DNA from: Tannockella sp964369175
GTDB lineage: Bacteria > Bacillota_I > Bacilli_A > Erysipelotrichales > Coprobacillaceae
Assembly: GCA_964369175.1 (NCBI GenBank)
Contig: CAYJEM010000018.1
Span: forward strand, 1 to 31,910
Length of the DNA stretch: 31,910 nucleotides
Direction of reading: 5' to 3'
The notes under the pieces are model-generated. The model was not told the DNA's origin. It did no database searches and worked only from the letters and a program-made list of their open reading frames with translations. The position numbers and the translations under genes were made by a program. Shown here in pieces: positions 16,363 to 25,170 of the stretch. The first letter of the stretch is position 1; each line of letters opens with the position of its first letter.

Positions 16363-17601
16363 TTATATTAATCTACCCATATCATTCGTACTCACTTTTT
16401 CTAATACCTCGATATATAAAATTTCCATAGGATGTCTTGCAACATCAATACTCTCTTTATCTTCATTATAAATTTTATTTATTTTAACGACAACCGGATC
16501 ATGACTTGGACTGAATATTTCAACTAAATCGCCAAGTTTAAAATAATTTCTCTGTTCAATCATCGCTAGCTTTGTATCCTCATTATAGTCTAAAATACGC
16601 ATTACAAATTCTTGCGTAGGATGTTCATTACGCTGATTAAATAATTGTCCATGATGGTCTGTTTGCCCCATAAATAACCCTATTGAAGTTGCTCTGTTGG
16701 CAGCTTTTTTTAATTGATTTTCATATTTATGATAATCATTGAAATTATCTGGATCATCACAATAGTCATCAATTAACTTACGATAAGCAGATACTACTGT
16801 TGCAACGTAATGCAACGATTTCATACGTCCTTCAATTTTAAAAGAATCAATACCTTCCTCTATTAATTTTGGAACATGTTCTAGTAATGCCATATCTTTA
16901 CTTGACATACTAAATGGCGTATTTTCATCACTTATCATTAGTCCATCTTTATATATTTGATAATACCAACGACACGACTGTGAGCATCCGCCACGGTTAG
17001 CATCACGGTGTGAAAAATAATTTGATAGCATACATCTTCCAGAATAATGGATACACATTGCTCCATGAACAAAGTACTCTAAATCAATATCACACTTTCT
17101 ACGAATTTCTTGTAAATCATTAAATGATACTTCCCTTCCTAAGACAACACGATCAACTCCTAATTCTTTAAAGAATGAGACAGCACCCGAATTGATAACA
17201 GATAGCTGCGTTGAGACATGAACCTCAAGTTTTAAGTTCATTGACAAGGCAATATCCATAATATGTAAATCAGCAACAATAATTGCAGTAACTCCAATTT
17301 GGTCTAGTGCTTTTAAATATTCTTTAATTCCTTCTAAATTATCGTCATGTAAAATAATATTACATGTTACATGTATACTTGCCCCGTGGCTTGACGCGAA
17401 TTCTACTGCTTGTTTGATATCTTCTAAAGAAAAGTTTGAAGCATTAGATCGTAAAGAAAATTCTTTTCCACCAACAAAAACAGCATCAGCACCATATAAA
17501 ATAGCTACTTTTAACTTTTCTAAATTTCCTGCTGGAGCAAGTAATTCTGGCTTCTTAATAATTTTTCTTTTGCCACTTACAATTTTACTAATTGTTTTCA
17601 T
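16363..17601 (-). CDS. trhP2: U32-family tRNA hydroxylation protein TrhP2 (YrrO/YegQ type)
   Basis: The product is 412 residues from ATG at 17601, the start giving the expected N-terminus (MKTISKIV, then KPELLAPAGN) and a 14-base overlap with trhP1. A longer in-frame start at 17667 would overlap trhP1 by 80 bases and add an untypical hydrophobic stretch. The peptidase-U32 signature is present (EYFVHGAMCIHYSGRCMLSN), as are the conserved cysteines (GGCSQSC). Despite the family name, these proteins in Bacillus subtilis (TrhP2/YrrO) act with TrhP1 in prephenate-dependent 5-hydroxylation of the wobble uridine of tRNA. The adjacent trhP1 and trmR homologues strongly support that role over peptidase activity. 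Confidence 0.9.
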   Translation of the reverse strand: MKTISKIVSGKRKIIKKPELLAPAGNLEKLKVAILYGADAVFVGGKEFSLRSNASNFSLEDIKQAVEFASSHGASIHVTCNIILHDDNLEGIKEYLKALDQIGVTAIIVADLHIMDIALSMNLKLEVHVSTQLSVINSGAVSFFKELGVDRVVLGREVSFNDLQEIRRKCDIDLEYFVHGAMCIHYSGRCMLSNYFSHRDANRGGCSQSCRWYYQIYKDGLMISDENTPFSMSSKDMALLEHVPKLIEEGIDSFKIEGRMKSLHYVATVVSAYRKLIDDYCDDPDNFNDYHKYENQLKKAANRATSIGLFMGQTDHHGQLFNQRNEHPTQEFVMRILDYNEDTKLAMIEQRNYFKLGDLVEIFSPSHDPVVVKINKIYNEDKESIDVARHPMEILYIEVLEKVSTNDMGRLI

Positions 17602-18487
17602 TTGCTTCTCTCTTTCTAATATCTTCAAGACTATATACCGTTTGATCAAATAAAAAGCTATGTCCATATGTCATGGTTTTATCAAGTGCTTTTAAAGTGC
17701 TAATACTATTATCTTGAACTCCATTACTATACAATTTTACAACTTCTACTAAATGCTCTGGTAATAGAAATAATGATTCAATATATCCATACGTAAAACA
17801 ATCTAACATATCTAAAATATCAAGTGTCTGTATTTGTCTTTTTGTTGTGATATGACATCCATATTTATCTTCATAAATATGACATTGGTCTTCTATTCCT
17901 TGTCCTTTGATTGTAATTCCATCATCATAACTAGTTGTTTCTATTTTTCCATTATTTACAAAATAATTAGTCAATAAATTCCGCTTAGAATACGCCATAT
18001 ACTCAACACCATGAACTTGAACAACTGTATCTATATCAACATTACTTGCAATTTTTTGTTTTTCTACTAGTGGTATCTCTCTTGCAAGAAATGCACCTGA
18101 AATCCCCTTCTTTCCTAAAACTTGCAACGTGGCATAATTTGTATTTAATGTATCTGGAGAATATATCATCTTAAATTTATACTGGTTAATACTTACAATT
18201 TGTAAAACTCCAAAATCTTGAAACAAAAGACCATCAATATTACAGTCATTCAACATTTTTAAATGTACTTTTAAAGCTTCAAAGTTACATTCTTCAACTA
18301 ATGCATTGCATAACACAAATAATTTTTGCTTAGGTAAGTCTTCCTTTAATTTCTTTAACTGTGTATAGTTTAATGACAGTGCTTGTCGACATGAAAATTC
18401 TTCCATACCTACTACGTAGTTGTTTATTCCTAATGTCTTTAGTTGTGGCACTATTTCAAGTGCATTTATATGTACTAAGTATTCCAT
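17588..18487 (-). CDS. trhP1: U32-family tRNA hydroxylation protein TrhP1 (YrrN type)
   Basis: This 299-residue U32-like protein is shorter and more diverged than its downstream neighbour. It keeps the fold pattern (LFVLCNALVEE, VQVHGVEYMAYSKRNLLTNY) but has VHGVEYMAYS where TrhP2 has VHGAMCIHYS, so the family's cysteine is missing. This matches the TrhP1 (YrrN) partner, which works together with TrhP2 in forming 5-hydroxyuridine at tRNA position 34. It lies three bases after trmR and overlaps trhP2, within the mltG-trmR-trhP1-trhP2 operon, the same order as in Bacillus subtilis. Assignment leans on synteny as well as sequence. Confidence 0.85.
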   Translation of the reverse strand: MEYLVHINALEIVPQLKTLGINNYVVGMEEFSCRQALSLNYTQLKKLKEDLPKQKLFVLCNALVEECNFEALKVHLKMLNDCNIDGLLFQDFGVLQIVSINQYKFKMIYSPDTLNTNYATLQVLGKKGISGAFLAREIPLVEKQKIASNVDIDTVVQVHGVEYMAYSKRNLLTNYFVNNGKIETTSYDDGITIKGQGIEDQCHIYEDKYGCHITTKRQIQTLDILDMLDCFTYGYIESLFLLPEHLVEVVKLYSNGVQDNSISTLKALDKTMTYGHSFLFDQTVYSLEDIRKREANENN

Positions 18488-18490
18488 TTT

Positions 18491-19093
18491 CTACCTTCTT
18501 TTTATAACACAGATTCCATCACCAATTGAATAATATGTTACTTCATATAATGTGTGATCAAATATCCAGTCTTTGAATCTTTTAATTTTTTTTACTAGCT
18601 GTTTTGTATTACGATTTTTTATATTATCAATATCATATATCATTCCATGAAAGTCTAAATTATCAACAATACAAATCCCTTCTTCTTTTAGAAATGGGAT
18701 ATATTTTTCAAAGAACTTTTGATACTGTGCTTTAGCTGCATCAATAAACAAACAATCAAATTCCTTATATTGTAGTGTATTTACATCAAATTGCAATGCA
18801 TCACATAGATGAATTGTTATTTGATTATCTAAGTTATGTTCTTTAATGTTATTTTTTGCCTCAAGAAAACGTTGATTATCAATTTCAATTGTTTCAACCT
18901 TTAATCCCTCAATATTCGATGTCATCATCATTGCTGAATATCCAATTGCACTACCAATCTCTAGACAAGTAGTAGCATGGATTTTAGATAATTCATCAAC
19001 CAAAAATTCTATTCCTTCTTTTTGCATAACAGGAATATTTCTTTCTAGTGCATGTTTTTCGATGTCATCAAAATAGATTAATCCTCTAGCCAT
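18491..19093 (-). CDS. trmR: tRNA 5-hydroxyuridine methyltransferase TrmR (class I O-methyltransferase)
   Basis: This 200-residue SAM-dependent O-methyltransferase has motif I LEIGSAIGYSAM (residues about 44-55), an acidic residue after strand 2 (VETIEID) and DCLFIDAAKAQY, typical of the methyltransferase-3 family. In Bacillus subtilis the equivalent gene (yrrM/trmR) methylates 5-hydroxyuridine to 5-methoxyuridine at tRNA position 34. Here the gene overlaps the end of mltG by 16 bases and directly precedes trhP1 and trhP2, whose products make its substrate, so the pathway is encoded in one operon. Related catechol methyltransferases share the fold, but the context favours TrmR. Confidence 0.88.
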   Translation of the reverse strand: MARGLIYFDDIEKHALERNIPVMQKEGIEFLVDELSKIHATTCLEIGSAIGYSAMMMTSNIEGLKVETIEIDNQRFLEAKNNIKEHNLDNQITIHLCDALQFDVNTLQYKEFDCLFIDAAKAQYQKFFEKYIPFLKEEGICIVDNLDFHGMIYDIDNIKNRNTKQLVKKIKRFKDWIFDHTLYEVTYYSIGDGICVIKRR

Positions 19094-20160
19094 TGTCCTG
19101 CATCCTTTGCTTCTTGGATTTTATCTAAGTGTTCTTGATATGTTTTAGTATACACGACTGTACCACCTTTAATCGCAAAGAAAAAGAAATTATCAGTTTT
19201 TTCGTAGTTCAATGTTGATTCAATTATTGCTGGTGTAATTGATGAAATCGGGCCTACTGGAAGTCCAGGGTATTTATATGTATTATACTTTGAGTCAACC
19301 TCTAAGTCTGAGTATGTTACTGCAACTTTAGTAACTTGATTAGCATAGTTTACTGTGACATCACTTTGTAGTAATTGATTTGTTCCACCAACTTCAGTTT
19401 CTAAACGATTAATAAATACACCCGCTATTTTACTATGATCTTCTAAAAACAATGATTCTGATTGAACAATCGATGCAAGTGTTAAAAATTCATGTACTGA
19501 AACGATTTCACCATTTATCATAAATTCTTGAATTTGTGCTCGATATGGTTCTAATACTGTTTCTGTTTGATCCAACATCACTTTTGTTGCTGCTTCAATT
19601 GTAAGATGTGAATCACTTAAAAAGTATGTATTTGGCGCTAAGTATCCTTCTAGAGGAAACATTAGACCATCATCAATAATTTCATTATCTAAGAACCAAT
19701 ATTGTTCGATTAATGATTCTAAGTATACTTTATCAGTCCATTTTGTTAAAATCTCTTCTTCACTTACTTCTAATACTGTTGCTAAGCTACTAGCATATTC
19801 TGGTATACTAGTACCTTCAATAACTGTAAAAGATATAGATGCTATGTATTGTGGTTCACTCTCTTCTAATATGTTACATATAGTTTGAAAGTCCATATTT
19901 TTATTTAATTTATATGTTGCAGCTTTAAACTCATAATCATGAAAACGTAAATGTAGTGATGCCATCATTTCGTTCTTTATAAGTCCAGCTTCATTTAATT
20001 GTGCTAGAACAGAATTTGTCCCACCCTCAATTTTTACAACAACTTCTAAATTTTCATCACTTGGTGCCTTTAAACCATCACTATACATAAAAAAAGCCCC
20101 TGCTCCTGCAATTATTAATATAATAAGTAATCCTATAATAACTTTTGTAAATTTCTTCAT
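19078..20160 (-). CDS. mltG: Endolytic murein transglycosylase MltG
   Basis: This 360-residue protein has one N-terminal membrane anchor (residues about 7-25) and an extracellular YceG domain. LEGYLAPNTYF (170-180) and LTLASIVQSES (226-236) are family signatures; Glu235 aligns with E. coli MltG Glu218, the catalytic residue. MltG cleaves nascent glycan strands and sets their length, working near penicillin-binding proteins in the cell wall. Usual families have a Glu in place of Gln233, a minor variation. It leads the mltG-trmR-trhP1-trhP2 operon, with a near-consensus promoter and ribosome site (GGAGGT). Confidence 0.94.
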   Translation of the reverse strand: MKKFTKVIIGLLIILIIAGAGAFFMYSDGLKAPSDENLEVVVKIEGGTNSVLAQLNEAGLIKNEMMASLHLRFHDYEFKAATYKLNKNMDFQTICNILEESEPQYIASISFTVIEGTSIPEYASSLATVLEVSEEEILTKWTDKVYLESLIEQYWFLDNEIIDDGLMFPLEGYLAPNTYFLSDSHLTIEAATKVMLDQTETVLEPYRAQIQEFMINGEIVSVHEFLTLASIVQSESLFLEDHSKIAGVFINRLETEVGGTNQLLQSDVTVNYANQVTKVAVTYSDLEVDSKYNTYKYPGLPVGPISSITPAIIESTLNYEKTDNFFFFAIKGGTVVYTKTYQEHLDKIQEAKDAGQWLED

Positions 20161-20178
20161 ATACTACCTCCAGGCTAC

Positions 20179-20213
20179 ATTATATGTTATTTTTAGATAT
20201 GTTTCAACATATC
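20179..20213 (-). promoter_or_regulatory. Promoter of mltG-trmR-trhP1-trhP2 with dyad over the -35 box
   Basis: TTGAAA (20202-20207), a 17-base spacer and TATAAT (20179-20184) form a near-consensus promoter on the minus strand. A perfect inverted repeat, GATATGTT and AACATATC with a two-base centre (20196-20213), covers the -35 box. Confidence 0.75.
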
Positions 20214-20234
20214 CATGCAAACTCATATCGGAAT

Positions 20235-20264
20235 AAAAAAAGAAGAAGATTAAGAATCTTCTTC
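20235..20264 (-). terminator. Terminator of the lactonase-like gene
   Basis: A perfect 10-bp stem (GAAGAAGATT at 20242-20251, AATCTTCTTC at 20255-20264) with a three-base loop is followed by seven T on the minus strand. Confidence 0.9.
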
Positions 20265-20270
20265 CGTGTT

Positions 20271-21380
20271 TTATTGTTCTTTTACAGACATATCATAAAA
20301 TCTTTGAATACATACTGGTTCATTAATTAAATATGAGTATTCTTTGTCAAATAATAATCCATCTTTTTCACGATTTAATTCATACACCTCAATAATCCCA
20401 GCTTTTTGACACGTTAAGACAATATATCGGTCTTCAAATATTTCTAAAGATCCAGGGTTTGCTGAAGTGTCTGCAAAATCACGATATTCTAATTTTCCAT
20501 CCTCTAGTACTCTAAATAATGTCAAACTATCATGCCCACGATTTGCAACAAGAAAGAATTCACCATCATTGGTAAATTTACCATATGCTGCCAAGTTTTC
20601 TTCATCGGGATATGTAACTTTATCATATGTATCAACTGTTTGTACTCGTGTGAATTTTCTATCTTTATACGTATACACATCGATAGTACTAGATAATTCA
20701 TTTATAATATATGCAATATTTCCATCTTTATTAAATAATAGTTGTTTTGGACCACTTCCTGGCTCCACGTCAAACGACGCCTTATCATCTAATACTAATG
20801 AACGATCTTCAGCCACATTATATAAAAGCACTTTATCACTCCCTAAATCTAGAACACATAACTGTTCATCAGGAGTCATAGTAACAAAAGTAGGATGAGC
20901 CATTGTTTGTCTCTTTTCATCAACACTGCCACCTTCTAACTTATAAACATGAACACGTTTCACCAATTTCTTTTTGATAATACTACCTACCATAATTTCA
21001 CCATTATAATAATCAGCACCAAAAATCGTTGTAGCTGTTTTATCATCACCATTTGTACAAGCATGAACATATGTTTTTCCATTATCGCTAAGTCTTGATG
21101 CAAGTGCTAATGTTTGAACAGTTGAGGCATAACTACATATTCCCCCATCACTTTCTAGTCCAGTACGATTACGGTACGTTACACAAACAAAACGTCCATA
21201 ACTAAAGCTATAAGATGGATCAGTTGGTGTCTTAAAGTGTGTTTTAAAGAATATTTCACCACTATCTAAGTCAATTTCAAATGTGTATACACCTCTAGTT
21301 TGGGCATTACCATATGAATTTACAAAAAACGAATCTAATTTTCTACGTTTTGAAAATAAACCACCTTTAAAAATCGGCAT
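20271..21380 (-). CDS. Lactonase family seven-bladed beta-propeller protein
   Basis: This 369-residue protein lacks a signal peptide and shows repeated beta-propeller blades, for example HPTFVTMTPDEQLCVLDLGSD, GPKQLLFNKDGNIAYIINE and YGKFTNDGEFFLVANRG. These are the spacing and sequences of the YkgB/6-phosphogluconolactonase-like (lactonase, PF10282) family. The family includes true 6-phosphogluconolactonases, but many members have unknown substrates, so no specific reaction is assigned. The gene lies inside an otherwise Bacillus-like block and is bracketed by intrinsic terminators (21400-21428 upstream, 20235-20264 downstream), leaving little room for a conventional promoter. The ribosome site is GGAAGGGAG. 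Confidence 0.83.
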   Translation of the reverse strand: MPIFKGGLFSKRRKLDSFFVNSYGNAQTRGVYTFEIDLDSGEIFFKTHFKTPTDPSYSFSYGRFVCVTYRNRTGLESDGGICSYASTVQTLALASRLSDNGKTYVHACTNGDDKTATTIFGADYYNGEIMVGSIIKKKLVKRVHVYKLEGGSVDEKRQTMAHPTFVTMTPDEQLCVLDLGSDKVLLYNVAEDRSLVLDDKASFDVEPGSGPKQLLFNKDGNIAYIINELSSTIDVYTYKDRKFTRVQTVDTYDKVTYPDEENLAAYGKFTNDGEFFLVANRGHDSLTLFRVLEDGKLEYRDFADTSANPGSLEIFEDRYIVLTCQKAGIIEVYELNREKDGLLFDKEYSYLINEPVCIQRFYDMSVKEQ

Positions 21381-21399
21381 AATACTTCTCCCTTCCTTT

Positions 21400-21428
21400 A
21401 AAAAAAGCTAAGTAATTATTACTTAGCT
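21400..21428 (-). terminator. Terminator of the alaS-ireB-ruvX-DUF1292 operon
   Basis: A perfect 10-bp stem (AGCTAAGTAA at 21406-21415, TTACTTAGCT at 21419-21428) with a three-base loop and seven T on the minus strand. It ends about 20 bases before the lactonase-like start codon. Confidence 0.9.
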
Positions 21429-21443
21429 ATATATTGATTGATA

Positions 21444-21809
21444 TTAGTTACATCCGCAACCTTCATCATGGCTTCCACCACAACAAGTTGAATCATCATC
21501 ATTGCATCCACAACCTTCTTCTTGGCTATCATTGCATCCACAACCACATCCTGATTCTTCTTCACCTTCTTCATTTGCAACAAATGTTTGGAATACTTCT
21601 TCAATCATTTCCCACTCTTCTGGAGTTTCGATTTCATATAATTTTCCTTCATCATCATAAATTGATGCAAATACATTTGTTTCTTCTTGTGAAGGATCAT
21701 AGTATAATACATATTTTTTTCCTTTATCTTCATCATCAAATGTAAATAACACTTCAAATTCAATTTCATTTCCTTGATCATCTACTACTTTAATTTTATT
21801 TGCTTCCAT
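21444..21809 (-). CDS. DUF1292 (YrzB-like) protein with cysteine-rich tail
   Basis: This 121-residue acidic protein has residues 1-80 of the DUF1292 fold (IEFEVLFTFDDEDKGKKYVLYY, then EEWEMIEEVF), matching Bacillus subtilis YrzB, which occupies the same place after yrrK. Function of the family is unknown. Unlike the short classical member, it carries a low-complexity tail (about 86-121) with nine cysteines at 88, 90, 92, 100, 102, 109, 110, 118 and 120, mostly as GCGC, plus His114. The tail looks like a metal- or cluster-binding or redox segment; this is inference. It is last in the T-box-controlled alaS operon, 12 bases after ruvX, and is followed by a strong terminator. Confidence 0.87.
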   Translation of the reverse strand: MEANKIKVVDDQGNEIEFEVLFTFDDEDKGKKYVLYYDPSQEETNVFASIYDDEGKLYEIETPEEWEMIEEVFQTFVANEEGEEESGCGCGCNDSQEEGCGCNDDDSTCCGGSHDEGCGCN

Positions 21810-21821
21810 AATTTTACCTTT

Positions 21822-22241
21822 CTATTTGCTGTCTAAGTAACCTTGTAAAATAGTTACTGCAGCCATTTTATCAACAACTTGTTTTCTTTTTTTTCTAGAA
21901 ACATCTTGAAACAACAACGTATTAGTGGCTATCTTTGTTGTTAAACGCTCATCAATAAGTAATACTTCAATACCTTCAATAGCATTTTCAAGTTTCTCTT
22001 TAAATGCAATCGATATTTCACCACGTATTCCAACATCACCATTCATATGTTTTGGTAATCCTAAAACAATCTTTTTAACATTATTTTCTTTAACAAGCTC
22101 TTTAACTCTTTGAACAGCATGCTCATCTTGATTTTCAGGAAAGCGAAATGTTTCTACACCATGTGCTATCATTCCTAAAACATCAGACATTGCAATCCCG
22201 CAAGTTACCGAACCTAAGTCTAAACCAATAATCTTTTCCAT
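21822..22241 (-). CDS. ruvX: Holliday junction resolvase-like RuvX (YqgF/YrrK)
   Basis: This 139-residue YqgF-family RNase H-like protein has the expected metal-binding acidic motifs: GLDLGSVTCGIA (5-16) with the first Asp, LLIDERLTT near 94-102, and DKMAAV near the C-terminus. Members act as putative Holliday junction resolvases and in 16S rRNA 5' processing. The start codon abuts the ireB stop with no gap, and the alaS-ireB-ruvX-DUF1292 order is that of Bacillus subtilis alaS-yrzL-yrrK-yrzB. Length is typical. Confidence 0.93.
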   Translation of the reverse strand: MEKIIGLDLGSVTCGIAMSDVLGMIAHGVETFRFPENQDEHAVQRVKELVKENNVKKIVLGLPKHMNGDVGIRGEISIAFKEKLENAIEGIEVLLIDERLTTKIATNTLLFQDVSRKKRKQVVDKMAAVTILQGYLDSK

Positions 22242-22493
22242 TTAATTCTCCACATATGACTTCACTAATTCTTCAATGATTTCGTCTCTTTCAATTTGTT
22301 GAATAATACTTCTTGCATTTTTGTAGCTTGAAATATATGCTGGATCATTTGAAACCAAGTACCCAGAAATTTGGTGTACCGCATTGTATCCACGCTCTTC
22401 TAGGGCTACAATAACTGCTTGAAGATTACTACGAATTATTTCTCTTCTCATATCTTCTGAACTAAAAACCTTTGTTTTATCTAAGTCTTGCAT
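22242..22493 (-). CDS. ireB: IreB family regulatory protein (UPF0297/YrzL)
   Basis: This 83-residue protein is a close match to the IreB/UPF0297 family (GYNAVHQISGYLVSNDPAYI, then KNARSIIQQIERDEIIEELV). In Enterococcus faecalis IreB is a small substrate of the PASTA kinase IreK and acts negatively on cell-envelope stress resistance; the threonine near the N-terminus (Thr7 here) is in the region phosphorylated there. Whether a kinase controls it here cannot be told from this window. It lies between alaS and ruvX, within the alaS operon, after a GGGAGGG-type ribosome site. Confidence 0.92.
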   Translation of the reverse strand: MQDLDKTKVFSSEDMRREIIRSNLQAVIVALEERGYNAVHQISGYLVSNDPAYISSYKNARSIIQQIERDEIIEELVKSYVEN

Positions 22494-22548
22494 ACATAAC
22501 CCTCCCTTTAGTTGTTCATAAATATATTTTACACTATTTATTTAGTAA

Positions 22549-25158
22549 TTACAAAATATTTTTAAGTACATCTTTAACAAGTATACTATCAATTGGGTCT
22601 GTAGAACCACCTTGTGCAAAGTCGGGTTTTCCTCCTCCACGTCCAGATACAACTTCATTGATAGCTTTAACGATATCTCCAGCCTTTTTGCCTGCTGCCA
22701 CTACATCTTTAGTCACAGCTACAAAATAAGAATATTTTCCTTCATTATTTGATAGTACAATTACTATTCCACTATCCATTTTATCTCTAAAATCGAATGT
22801 TAACTGCTTTGCTTTGGTTGCATCTAGTGATTCTTCTACACATAATACTTGAACATTATTTATTGTTTCAACATCATTTGCTTTGCTTGATGCAACTAAG
22901 CTATTTAATTTAGATGTTACTTGTTCTAATTCTTTTTTCAAATTTGTATTTTCAGCTTCAATGCTTTCTACTTTAGTAACCACATCTTTACGATTTTTGA
23001 TTTTTACAATATCGACTATTTTATCAATTGTTGTTTTTTCTTCAATTAATGCTAGGTAAGCTTTTTTACCAGTAATTGCTTCAATACGACGCACTCCACT
23101 TCCAACACTTTCTTCTGATACAATTTTAAATAATCCAATTGCACTACTATTTGCAACGTGACAACCACCACATAATTCTACTGAGAAATCACCAACACTT
23201 ACAACACGTACAGTATCGCCATATTTTTCACCAAATAGTGCCATTGCTCCTAAATTTTTTGCTTCATCAATTGACATAGATGCAATATCAACTGTTTGAC
23301 CTTTAAAGATTTCTTCATTTACAGTTGCTTCAATTTCATTAATTTGTTCTTTCGTAACTTTTTCAAAATGTGTAAAGTCAAAACGCAAACGATCAGCATC
23401 AACAAATGAACCTGATTGATGAACATGTTCACCAACAATATTTTGTAATGCACTATGCAATAAGTGTGTTGCAGTATGGTTTGCAGTTACACGATTACGT
23501 TTATTTATATCAACGTGTAATGTAACAACATCACCAATTGTAAACTCACCATTTTCAATTGTTACAAAGTGTAGGTGTTGCTTATTTGGAGCTTGGTTAA
23601 CTGCTGTTACATTTGCTATTGTATTACCTTTTTCAATTGTACCACTATCACTACATTGTCCACCCATTTCAGCATAAAATGTTGTGTTATCCAAAATAAT
23701 TTCTCCATTGCCTTGAATGCTATCACATGCCTCACCATCTTTAAATACACCAATAATCGTTGCTTCGATAACCTCAGGATTATAACTAAATGTTGCTGAT
23801 TTAACAAAATTCATTAAATCTGGTTTTTGACTAGCCATAGATTCAGTAGTTGCCCTTGAAGCTCTTGAACGTTCTTGTTGTTTTTTTAGTTCTTCTTTAA
23901 AACCAACTTGATCAACTGTATAGTTTGATTCTTCAGCAATTTCTAAAGTTAATTCAAATGGGAATCCATAAGTATCATATAACTTAAATGCATCTTCACC
24001 AGAAATAACAGATGATGTACTTTTTGAAATAACTTCCGCAAGTAACCTTTCACCATGATGTAATGTTTTATGAAAACTCTCTTCTTCTTTTTTTACTAAT
24101 TGACTTACTAAATCAACTTTTTCTGGTAAATATGTATAATAATCTTTCATAATATTTGATACAACTTGAACCAAGTTATACATAAATGCATCTTCAACAC
24201 CAATTTGTTTTCCAAAACGAACTGCACGACGTAAAATACGACGTAACACATATCCACGTCCTACATTATCAAACAGAGCACCATCAGCTAATGCAAATGT
24301 GACTGTACGAATATGGTCAGAAATAACACGGTATGCCATTTTGTTATCTTGATATGAAACGGTTGCAAGTTTTTCTACAGCTTCAATAATTGGCATAAAG
24401 AAATCTGTATCAAAGTTTGTTTCGCCATCTTGGATAATACTTACAAGTCGTTCAAGCCCCATTCCAGTATCAATGTTTTTTTGTGGAAGTTCTTTATAGT
24501 CAATGCGTTCTACACCCTCTTTAGAATTATATTGTGAAAATACTAAATTCCAAATTTCTACATAACGATCATTTTCTAATTCTTCATAAAATAATTTTAA
24601 ACCAATATTTTCTGGATCATAAGCTTCCCCACGATCATAAAAAATTTCAGAATCTGGACCACATGGTCCTTCTCCAATTTCCCAGAAGTTCCCAGGTGTT
24701 TTTAACATATGAGTAGGATCAATATCTTTTTCATTTACCCAATAATTGTAAGCTTCTTCATCATCACTATGAACTGTTATATATAATTTATCTTTTTCAA
24801 AACCAATCCATTTTTCATCAGTTAAAAACTCCCATGCAAAATCAATCGCTTCTTTCTTAAAATAATCTCCAATTGAAAAATTACCTAACATCTCAAAAAA
24901 TGTATGATGTCTAGATGTTTTACCAACATTTTCAATATCATTTGTTCTTAGCGATTTCTGTGCATTCGTAATACGTGGATTTTCAGGTGTCACTGAACCA
25001 TCAAAATATTTTTTAATTGCTGCTACACCAGCATTAATCCACAGTAATGTTGGATCATCACTTGGTATTAATGAATGACTTGGTTCCACTTTATGTCCTT
25101 TACTTTCAAAATAATCTAAAAATAATTGTCGTACTTGATTTCCTGTTAATTGTTTCAT
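22549..25158 (-). CDS. alaS: Alanyl-tRNA synthetase
   Basis: This 869-residue enzyme has full AlaRS architecture: the class II catalytic core (SLIPSDDPTLLWINAGV, then TSRHHTFFEMLGNFS), the editing domain with zinc ligands in HTATH and CGGCH, and a C-terminal coiled coil and C-Ala domain ending GGRGGGKPDFAQGG. It charges tRNA-Ala and clears mischarged Ser or Gly. Length is normal. The start follows an AGGAGG site directly downstream of a T-box terminator, so expression rises when uncharged tRNA-Ala accumulates. IreB, RuvX and DUF1292 genes follow without an intervening terminator. Confidence 0.98.
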   Translation of the reverse strand: MKQLTGNQVRQLFLDYFESKGHKVEPSHSLIPSDDPTLLWINAGVAAIKKYFDGSVTPENPRITNAQKSLRTNDIENVGKTSRHHTFFEMLGNFSIGDYFKKEAIDFAWEFLTDEKWIGFEKDKLYITVHSDDEEAYNYWVNEKDIDPTHMLKTPGNFWEIGEGPCGPDSEIFYDRGEAYDPENIGLKLFYEELENDRYVEIWNLVFSQYNSKEGVERIDYKELPQKNIDTGMGLERLVSIIQDGETNFDTDFFMPIIEAVEKLATVSYQDNKMAYRVISDHIRTVTFALADGALFDNVGRGYVLRRILRRAVRFGKQIGVEDAFMYNLVQVVSNIMKDYYTYLPEKVDLVSQLVKKEEESFHKTLHHGERLLAEVISKSTSSVISGEDAFKLYDTYGFPFELTLEIAEESNYTVDQVGFKEELKKQQERSRASRATTESMASQKPDLMNFVKSATFSYNPEVIEATIIGVFKDGEACDSIQGNGEIILDNTTFYAEMGGQCSDSGTIEKGNTIANVTAVNQAPNKQHLHFVTIENGEFTIGDVVTLHVDINKRNRVTANHTATHLLHSALQNIVGEHVHQSGSFVDADRLRFDFTHFEKVTKEQINEIEATVNEEIFKGQTVDIASMSIDEAKNLGAMALFGEKYGDTVRVVSVGDFSVELCGGCHVANSSAIGLFKIVSEESVGSGVRRIEAITGKKAYLALIEEKTTIDKIVDIVKIKNRKDVVTKVESIEAENTNLKKELEQVTSKLNSLVASSKANDVETINNVQVLCVEESLDATKAKQLTFDFRDKMDSGIVIVLSNNEGKYSYFVAVTKDVVAAGKKAGDIVKAINEVVSGRGGGKPDFAQGGSTDPIDSILVKDVLKNIL

Positions 25159-25170
25159 GTTTTCCTCCTA

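Noticed and set aside
17602..17667. Longer start for trhP2 at 17667
   Set aside because: It would overlap trhP1 by 80 bases and add an untypical hydrophobic leader; the start at 17601 gives the normal N-terminus.
16363..18487. Collagenase-like secreted U32 peptidases
   Set aside because: The proteins lack signal peptides and sit beside trmR in the conserved tRNA wobble-hydroxylation order.
22549..24716. Short plus- and minus-strand open frames inside alaS
   Set aside because: They are alternative-frame shadows of the alaS coding sequence without start signals.
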